DNA of 32,092 bases from Flavobacteriaceae bacterium (GTDB lineage Bacteria; Bacteroidota; Bacteroidia; Flavobacteriales; Flavobacteriaceae). The first letter of the stretch is position 1, and every line of letters starts with the position of its first letter. The notes under the pieces were generated by a model that worked only from the letters and a program-made list of their open reading frames with translations, was not told where the DNA came from and did not search any database. A program made the position numbers and the translations under genes. Positions 25,543 through 30,155 of the stretch are shown here, piece by piece. Where the stretch lies: NCBI GenBank assembly GCA_019634365.1, contig JAHQVM010000057.1:1-32092 (forward strand), read 5' to 3'.

Positions 25543-25934
25543 TGGACAACAAGGTTTTTAAACATCGGTTTACAGTTCCTCCCAGCGCCATCGATGTTAG
25601 AAACCATGTAAACAATCTCGCTTATTTGGAATGGTGTTTGGACGCAGCACAATCGCATTGGGAACGTAATGCTTCCGAAGAAATAAGAGGGAACTATGTT
25701 TGGTATGTACTCAACCACAACATCGATTACAAAGCTTCGGCTTTCGAGGGCGATATACTCGAAATTGAAACATGGGTCGCCTATTCGGAAGGGGTGAAAA
25801 GTGAACGGCACTATGAAATTACCAATACAGCTACGGGACAATTAATTGTGGCAGCCAAAACCCTTTGGTGCTTCCTAAATGCCAAGAGCTTAAAACCCAC
25901 TAAGATTCCAGAGGAAATTCGTAATTTGTTCTAA
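25542..25934 (+). CDS. Acyl-CoA thioesterase (4HBT hotdog family)
   Basis: A 130-residue hotdog-fold protein. The motif IDVRNHVNNLAYLEW (17-31) has the catalytic-type Asp18 and the conserved HVNN of the 4-hydroxybenzoyl-CoA thioesterase/YbgC/FadM group. The strands around NHNIDYKASAFEGD and LEIETWV fit the family. It probably hydrolyses an acyl-CoA thioester in the cytoplasm; the chain length cannot be read from sequence. It is translationally coupled to mgtE (one-base overlap) and sits four bases before the cupin gene. Confidence 0.9.
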   Translation: MDNKVFKHRFTVPPSAIDVRNHVNNLAYLEWCLDAAQSHWERNASEEIRGNYVWYVLNHNIDYKASAFEGDILEIETWVAYSEGVKSERHYEITNTATGQLIVAAKTLWCFLNAKSLKPTKIPEEIRNLF

Positions 25935-25938
25935 AATT

Positions 25939-26313
25939 ATGAAAGCTATGAATCCCATTAACGTGAAAGAAAAATTTGGGAAATTTTCCAAACAATGGCA
26001 TCCGCATCAAATTGCCACAGTAGATGATATGCAAGTGATCCTCGCCAAAATCCAAGGTGAATTCGTATGGCACAAGCACGATGAGGAAGACGAACTGTTT
26101 TATGTACAGAAGGGAACCTTGGAGATGCATTTCCGTGACAAGGTGGAAATCGTGAAAGAAGGAGAGATCATTGTGGTCCCAAAGGGAGTGGAGCATTGCC
26201 CGAAAAGTATAGGGGATGAAGAGGTGCATTTGCTTCTATTCGAAAAAATAGCAACCAAACATACGGGTACTACCCAACACGAACGAACCCAAACCGAATA
26301 TCCAAAAATATAA
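25939..26313 (+). CDS. Small cupin domain protein
   Basis: A 124-residue single-domain cupin. The first metal-binding motif is WHKHDEEDELFYVQKG with His45, His47 and Glu52, and the second is PKGVEHCP with His86. These are the usual 3-His/1-Glu ligands of a metal-dependent beta-barrel. The reaction or ligand is unknown. A second in-frame ATG three codons later is also possible as the start. It sits four bases from the genes on both sides, within an operon running from rsmA to the dehydrogenase. Confidence 0.87.
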   Translation: MKAMNPINVKEKFGKFSKQWHPHQIATVDDMQVILAKIQGEFVWHKHDEEDELFYVQKGTLEMHFRDKVEIVKEGEIIVVPKGVEHCPKSIGDEEVHLLLFEKIATKHTGTTQHERTQTEYPKI

Positions 26314-26317
26314 GCTA

Positions 26318-27253
26318 GTGAAAATCCTCCTCCTCGACCAAAACCATCCCCAACTCCAGGAAGACCTAAAAGAAGCCGGTTTTAAAATCACCGAAGACTA
26401 TACCTCTTCCAAGGAAGACATAGAAAAGATCATTGCCAAATTCCATGGTATTGTCATCCGCAGCCGATTCAACATCGACCCACAATTCCTTGATGCGGCC
26501 AAGAAACTGAAGTTCATTGCCCGGGTGGGTGCGGGTCTGGAAAGCATCGATATCCCTTATGCCAAGAAAAAGAAAGTTCGGTTGATCTCAGCTCCCGAAG
26601 GAAACAAAAATGCGGTAGGCGAACATACCTTGGGCATGTTGCTATCGCTTTTTAACAAACTCAATACTTCCGATCTCAGTGTAAAGTCGGGAAAGTGGGA
26701 ACGGGAGGCCCATCGCGGTATCGAACTGGACGGAAAAACTGTGGGAATTATTGGTTATGGCAATATGGGAAAAGCTTTTGCCAAAAAGCTGAAAGGCTTT
26801 AATTGCACCGTATTTTGTCATGATATTTTAGAGGATGTTGGCAACAAGAACGCCACCCAGGTTTCTTTGAAAACCCTGCAGGAAATGGCAGATGTGGTAA
26901 GCTTGCACACTCCTTGGACACCCTTGACCGATAAAATGGTGAACGAGGAATTCATTTCACAATTTGCAAAACCCTTTTGGCTTTTGAATACGGCCCGTGG
27001 AAAAAGTGTTGTTACGAAGGACTTGGTTAAAGCCCTAAAACAAGGTAAAATTTTGGGAGCGGGTCTGGACGTATTGGAATATGAAAAATTGTCCTTTGAG
27101 TCGTTATTTAGTTCAGAAATGCCAACGGAATTTCAAGAGCTGCTCGGTATGGACAACGTCATTCTAAGTCCCCACGTAGCCGGCTGGACTGTGGAAAGCA
27201 AGGTGAAACTCGCCCAAACCATTTCGGAAAAAATATTGAAGCACTACGCGTAA
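26318..27253 (+). CDS. D-2-hydroxyacid dehydrogenase (NAD-dependent)
   Basis: A 311-residue cytoplasmic oxidoreductase of the SerA/D-LDH family, starting with GTG. The Rossmann motif GYGNMG is at 147-151. The catalytic triad is Arg227 in NTARG, Glu256 and His286 in SPHVAGW. There is no C-terminal ACT domain, so it is shorter than E. coli SerA. The substrate (3-phosphoglycerate, glyoxylate, lactate or another 2-hydroxyacid) is not resolved. It is the last gene of the operon; no good terminator is seen before the repeat-rich region begins. Confidence 0.92.
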   Translation: MKILLLDQNHPQLQEDLKEAGFKITEDYTSSKEDIEKIIAKFHGIVIRSRFNIDPQFLDAAKKLKFIARVGAGLESIDIPYAKKKKVRLISAPEGNKNAVGEHTLGMLLSLFNKLNTSDLSVKSGKWEREAHRGIELDGKTVGIIGYGNMGKAFAKKLKGFNCTVFCHDILEDVGNKNATQVSLKTLQEMADVVSLHTPWTPLTDKMVNEEFISQFAKPFWLLNTARGKSVVTKDLVKALKQGKILGAGLDVLEYEKLSFESLFSSEMPTEFQELLGMDNVILSPHVAGWTVESKVKLAQTISEKILKHYA

Positions 27254-27590
27254 TCTTTGTGCTCTAGTTCGCGCCTATGTAAGCGCATACCTTTAGATCT
27301 GGCCTATAAAGGTGGGCGGGTGCTAGCGGCGGATGTAGCTTGAAGATCATTTGAAACGGCTTTAAGGTCGTTTGACTGATCTCTGAGATGGAACCAACCA
27401 TCTTTAAGCTGATGAGAAGCATCTCTATGGTGAATCATTGTCCCTCAAAGTTGATCAAGAAGAATATGAAGGTCCTAAAAAGTACCTCTAGAGGTGATAA
27501 AAACCATCTTAAAGATGGTTCTTTTGGATTATGAGGTGGTTTATTTATGCCGAGAGGTACTCCTGATGACCCCTTAAAAGAGTATCCAAA
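27254..27590. other. Gene-free structured region with degenerate REP copy
   Basis: I see no convincing gene in these 337 bases. Near 27277-27333 there is a degraded REP-like copy (GGGCGGGTGCTAGCGGCGG at its right end). The rest is a chain of short inverted repeats: AAACGGCTTTAAGGTCGTTT, GATGGAACCAACCATC, CCTCTAGAGG, and AACCATCTT / AAGATGGTT at 27502-27520. The outer pair AGTACCTCT (27481-27489) and AGAGGTACT (27554-27562) encloses the last of these. The motif CTTAAAGATGG occurs in both orientations. It could be a folded RNA, the remains of a mobile element, or decayed cassettes. Confidence 0.5.
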
Positions 27591-27727
27591 ACAAAAACCA
27601 CAACCCTTCCAGGGGGTTGTGGTTGTATTGTAAATATAGCATTTTATTTTATCAAACCCGACTCAACCTTGTGAAAGCACCCGTCTGGAGACCTGCCCAA
27701 AGCAAGTGGGCGGGCGCTAGCGGGGGG
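27591..27727 (-). repeat. REP-terminator module, copy A
   Basis: Read on the minus strand this is a REP-like hairpin beginning CCCCCCGCTAGCGCCC (27679-27727), a linker, and a terminator hairpin AACCACAACCC / GGGTTGTGGTT (27596-27624) followed by T-rich sequence. About 100 bases are nearly identical to copy C. The REP hairpin holds about 19 extra bases that themselves form a GCCCA...TGGGC stem. It starts two bases after the stop of the 88-residue gene and probably terminates it. Confidence 0.85.
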
Positions 27728-27729
27728 AA

Positions 27730-27996
27730 TTACCTTAATTCTCTATATTGCTTTAAAACATTTAATATCTGTTCAGAAAAATTCCAATTTCTAGGTTTAT
27801 CTTTCGGGTAAAACCAAATCAAACCAGATGTCACCCAACGGTTTCTGTATCTAACAATAGATTCAATTGTATAATCATCATTGCCAAATTCTCCACCACA
27901 ACAATGGCAAATTTCATAAGACGGAGTTACGTTGTCATCTCCCCAAATTGGTGAGGAGTGTTCTAATCCACATATTCTACAATTATATTCTTTCAT
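27730..27996 (-). CDS. Zinc-ribbon-like small protein, candidate orphan immunity protein
   Basis: An 88-residue protein with two CxxC pairs (CRIC at 6-9, CHCC at 30-33), probably binding one zinc. An acidic Glu-Phe-Gly-Asn-Asp-Asp segment and a Trp-rich C-terminal half (IWFYPKDKPRNW) follow. I recall similar small proteins beside Rhs and other polymorphic toxin genes, but I cannot name the family. Its base composition is AT-rich compared with the housekeeping genes. It lies between module A and an inverted REP copy, with no toxin gene next to it, so it may be a displaced immunity gene. That function is inference. Confidence 0.7.
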   Translation of the reverse strand: MKEYNCRICGLEHSSPIWGDDNVTPSYEICHCCGGEFGNDDYTIESIVRYRNRWVTSGLIWFYPKDKPRNWNFSEQILNVLKQYRELR

Positions 27997-28029
27997 TACG
28001 CATCATGATTTTTGGAATAATCTTTACCT

Positions 28030-28060
28030 CTGCCGACGCCCAGCTCAGTTGGGTGACCCC
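28030..28060 (+). repeat. Degenerate inverted REP hairpin
   Basis: GACGCCCAGCTCAGTTGGGTGAC resembles, in inverted orientation relative to module B, the core GGCGCCCGTCTCCAGACGGGTGAC seen at 28484-28515. The stem is CCCA/TGGG. It closes the 88-residue gene on its upstream side and abuts the terminator half of module B. Confidence 0.6.
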
Positions 28061-28062
28061 AT

Positions 28063-28185
28063 AAACAAAAAACCACAACCCTCGAAGGGGTCGTGGTTCT
28101 TACTATAAATATAGCGTTTTTACTTAACTATTCTACCCGCTCACTCGTATGTAAGCACCCGCCTGGAGACGAGCGTTAGCGGGGG
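28063..28185 (-). repeat. REP-terminator module, copy B (diverged)
   Basis: Same order as copies A and C: REP hairpin (28156-28185), linker with TATATTTA on the minus strand, and terminator hairpin (28071-28098). The linker has diverged. The single stem mismatch is A-C on the plus strand but a G-U pair on the minus strand, which supports a minus-strand terminator. It lies seven bases after the stop of the 78-residue gene. Confidence 0.8.
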
Positions 28186-28192
28186 AGTACAA

Positions 28193-28429
28193 TTACCAAA
28201 TAATGCCAATAAATTCATCAAAATTTAATTTTTTATGGCCATAGTCTGGATAAATATCGTCATAAATGAATACGGTTTTCTCTTTGAATAAGAATTCAAG
28301 CGAATATCTGTTAAAAATCAATATTTCTTTAGTTTTATTATTCCTTTTTCCACTATTGATAGTGGATAAAATAAGATCTCGCGAATAATCATTCAATTCT
28401 TCTTTAATAAAATTATCTATTTCGATCAT
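28193..28429 (-). CDS. Small AT-rich hypothetical protein, possible orphan immunity protein
   Basis: A 78-residue acidic protein, rich in Ile, Asn, Asp and Lys, with a central hydrophobic stretch (EILIFNRYSLEFLF) and a C-terminal NFDEFIGIIW. I recognise no family. The very AT-rich codons contrast with the housekeeping genes and suggest recent acquisition. It has the same context as the 88-residue gene: a REP-terminator module at its 3' end and an inverted REP at its 5' side. A displaced immunity gene is the most economical guess. Neither function nor expression can be confirmed here. Confidence 0.55.
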   Translation of the reverse strand: MIEIDNFIKEELNDYSRDLILSTINSGKRNNKTKEILIFNRYSLEFLFKEKTVFIYDDIYPDYGHKKLNFDEFIGIIW

Positions 28430-28483
28430 ATTTTGCTATTTAAAAAGGGAATGCTGTTCTTACAGCTCCATCCCGAATGAATA

Positions 28484-28515
28484 CCCCCTGCTGGCGCCCG
28501 TCTCCAGACGGGTGA
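28484..28515 (+). repeat. Inverted REP hairpin, left of the transposase gene
   Basis: CCCCCTGCTGGCGCCCGTCT followed by CCAGACGGGTGAC. The hairpin CCCGTCT/AGACGGG is perfect. It is the reverse orientation of the REP in module C (29174-29204), so the two bracket the transposase as inverted repeats. It ends five bases before the transposase stop codon. Confidence 0.85.
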
Positions 28516-28520
28516 CAACA

Positions 28521-29078
28521 TCACACTAAGAAACCCATATCGTCTATTTGCATGATGCTATTATCCCCTGCAAAGTTCCTTACACTGCTGAATTTCCATT
28601 CCACTGGTTTGGTCACAAACCCTGCTTCCACAGGATTATTGTGAATATAATCCAATTTTTGTTTTATCACTTTGTTGCTCCAAAGCTCAATAGGTTTGTT
28701 GTGGTGCTGCCAAAATTGGTATTTGGAAACATTGCCCTTTTTCTTTCCTGCCTGTTCGAACATCCATAGCAACCATTCGCGCCTACTTTCTTGAGGGTTT
28801 TCTTGTATGGCTTTGATAATGTTAGTTGCCGTATACTTCTTGAAATCCCTCAACAACTCTGTTGGCTCTTCCGTTGCTGATCTAAAAATTAGATGGACAT
28901 GGCTAGGCATAAAGCAATAGGCAAAGAGCTCCATCCCTTTTTCGGTTCTACAATGATCAATACTTTCCCGTAATATCTTGAAATATTTGGCTCGCGTAAA
29001 AACATCGATCCAATATACGGTTGCAAAAGAAACGAAGTATGGAGCCGTAGGATTGTGAAATTTATATTTTCTACTCAT
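28521..29078 (-). CDS. REP-associated tyrosine transposase (RAYT, IS200-like Y1 family)
   Basis: A 185-residue single-strand-specific HUH endonuclease. From the ATG at 29078, the HUH motif is His60-Val-His62 (PSHVHLIF) and the likely catalytic Tyr is Tyr82 (FKKYTA). The family's YIHNNPVEAGFV motif follows near residue 144-155. I prefer this start to the upstream in-frame ATG at 29138, because that one lies inside the repeat module and adds atypical residues. RAYTs are usually single-copy domesticated transposases that act on REP hairpins, and matching hairpins flank this gene on both sides. A terminator hairpin lies just before the start codon, so expression is probably low. All visible key residues are intact. 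Confidence 0.92.
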   Translation of the reverse strand: MSRKYKFHNPTAPYFVSFATVYWIDVFTRAKYFKILRESIDHCRTEKGMELFAYCFMPSHVHLIFRSATEEPTELLRDFKKYTATNIIKAIQENPQESRREWLLWMFEQAGKKKGNVSKYQFWQHHNKPIELWSNKVIKQKLDYIHNNPVEAGFVTKPVEWKFSSVRNFAGDNSIMQIDDMGFLV

Positions 29079-29083
29079 ATAAA

Positions 29084-29204
29084 ACAAAAAACCACAACCC
29101 TTCCAAAGGGGGTTGTGGTTGTATTGTAAATATAGCATTTTATTTTATCAAACCCGACTCAACCTTGTGAAAGCACCCGTCTGGAGACGGGCGCTAGCGG
29201 GGGG
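29084..29204 (-). repeat. REP-terminator module, copy C
   Basis: On the minus strand this is a REP hairpin (29174-29204, CTAGCGCCCGTCTCCAGACG and neighbours), a linker, and a terminator hairpin (29090-29120) with a T-tract ending just before the transposase ATG. It is nearly identical to copy A apart from A's extra stem and two small indels. The 133 bases beyond it (29205-29337) hold a terminator and no gene. Confidence 0.85.
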
Positions 29205-29212
29205 AGAAAAAG

Positions 29213-29243
29213 AAAAAGGATGAACACAATGTTCATCCTTTTT
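29213..29243. terminator. Hairpin terminator without an adjacent intact gene
   Basis: Stem AAAAAGGATGAAC / GTTCATCCTTTTT with loop ACAAT. Both orientations have T-rich tails. No intact gene lies immediately upstream on either strand, so it probably belonged to a lost gene. Confidence 0.75.
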
Positions 29244-29337
29244 CGGTTATATCTAAATTTTAAATTACTGTTTTACAATCATTTGTTTTTAAAAATTAAT
29301 CCATCAACTAATCTGTACCATTACCCAGCGGGGGGAA

Positions 29338-29367
29338 AAAAGCACTCATTTTAAAATGAGTGCTTTT
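29338..29367 (-). terminator. Terminator of the Rhs toxin-immunity operon
   Basis: A 30-base perfect palindrome (AAAAGCACTCATTTT and its reverse complement). On the minus strand it lies 57 bases after the end of the candidate immunity gene and runs into a T-rich tract, then the CCCCCCGCT boundary sequence. Confidence 0.8.
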
Positions 29368-29423
29368 ACTGTTAGCAATTTCATGATTTTAAGTAAGTGT
29401 CCTATTCTTAGAATATTACCTAA

Positions 29424-30155
29424 TTAATTTTGAAAGACGAACTCCATATATTTTTTAGATAGAGTTTCATAACCAAGATATTTGGCCATTTCCATTCGAT
29501 AGAGTAACTTTAGTTCTAAGGTATTATCTTCTCGAATGGACTTATATAAGTGTCCTATTAAATCAATCTTTATATTGTTTGATGATTTTAAGTTCAAGGC
29601 CCAATAAGTATTTAAAGTATAAATCAAATCTAAATTCCACTCCAAAGAAGTCTCCATTCTTAAGATTTCAGACACATAAATTCCGATAGCTAAGATGTCG
29701 TAATCACTTAAACTATTTAACCCATGTCTATTAACTTTAACACTTAATGATTCAATTTTAGAATCACTTAAGGTTGAATTAAAATCTTTATCGTGCAAAT
29801 TGAACTTGTTTTGAACATAAGTTATATATTCAGAGCACGTAGAATTTATGTTAAATAAATTCTCTTTTTCCAGCTCAAAAACACTATCTGTTTCTGGAAT
29901 AGGAACAGGAAATTTCTCTGTTGATATATGTTCATTTAATTTGTTATAATCTTCATATAATATTACATATTTACCAATCTTTGGCATTAATAAGTGCTGA
30001 CCACCCTTCAGTTCAAGTATTTTAGCTTGATTAAAATCACAAATTTTACTTGACGAAACATGATCCAATAATTCTAAGACTTCAGGGTCGTGTCTCTCTA
30101 TAATTTGGTAAGATTGCATATTAAATAACAGTATTAAACAAATGTAATAGATCAT
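29424..30155 (-). CDS. Candidate immunity protein for the Rhs toxin
   Basis: A 243-residue protein of no family I recognise. It is acidic and AT-rich, and mostly helical by pattern in the second half (YDILAIGIYVSEILRMETSL, LYRMEMAKYLGYETLSKKYM). The first 11 residues are hydrophobic (IYYICLILLF) but short for a signal peptide; an alternative start is Met13 (30119). The first ATG overlaps the Rhs stop codon (ATGA), indicating translational coupling. Position directly after a polymorphic toxin tip is the standard place for the cognate immunity gene. The immunity role is inferred from context alone. Confidence 0.75.
   Translation of the reverse strand: MIYYICLILLFNMQSYQIIERHDPEVLELLDHVSSSKICDFNQAKILELKGGQHLLMPKIGKYVILYEDYNKLNEHISTEKFPVPIPETDSVFELEKENLFNINSTCSEYITYVQNKFNLHDKDFNSTLSDSKIESLSVKVNRHGLNSLSDYDILAIGIYVSEILRMETSLEWNLDLIYTLNTYWALNLKSSNNIKIDLIGHLYKSIREDNTLELKLLYRMEMAKYLGYETLSKKYMEFVFQN

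Noticed and set aside
27264-27422. Minus-strand open frame of 52 codons in the gene-free region after the dehydrogenase
   Set aside because: It runs through a degraded REP copy and several palindromes, shows no domain-like pattern, and its neighbour frame upstream is also open by chance. It is more likely repeat sequence than a gene.
29079-29138. Earlier start for the transposase gene
   Set aside because: The extra 20 residues are encoded by the terminator hairpin and linker of module C, and the family usually begins close to the MSRKYKF segment.
29265-29328. Possible remnant of a T9SS-type C-terminus on the minus strand (Met-Ile-Val-Lys-Gln then stop, before a terminator)
   Set aside because: The end looks like a T9SS tail, but a stop codon lies two codons upstream in the same frame, and the best upstream match is in another frame. 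Fewer than 20 codons remain, too little to claim a pseudogene.
27254-29340. CRISPR array
   Set aside because: The repeats are long modules and hairpins at irregular distances with genes between them, not short repeats with uniform spacers.
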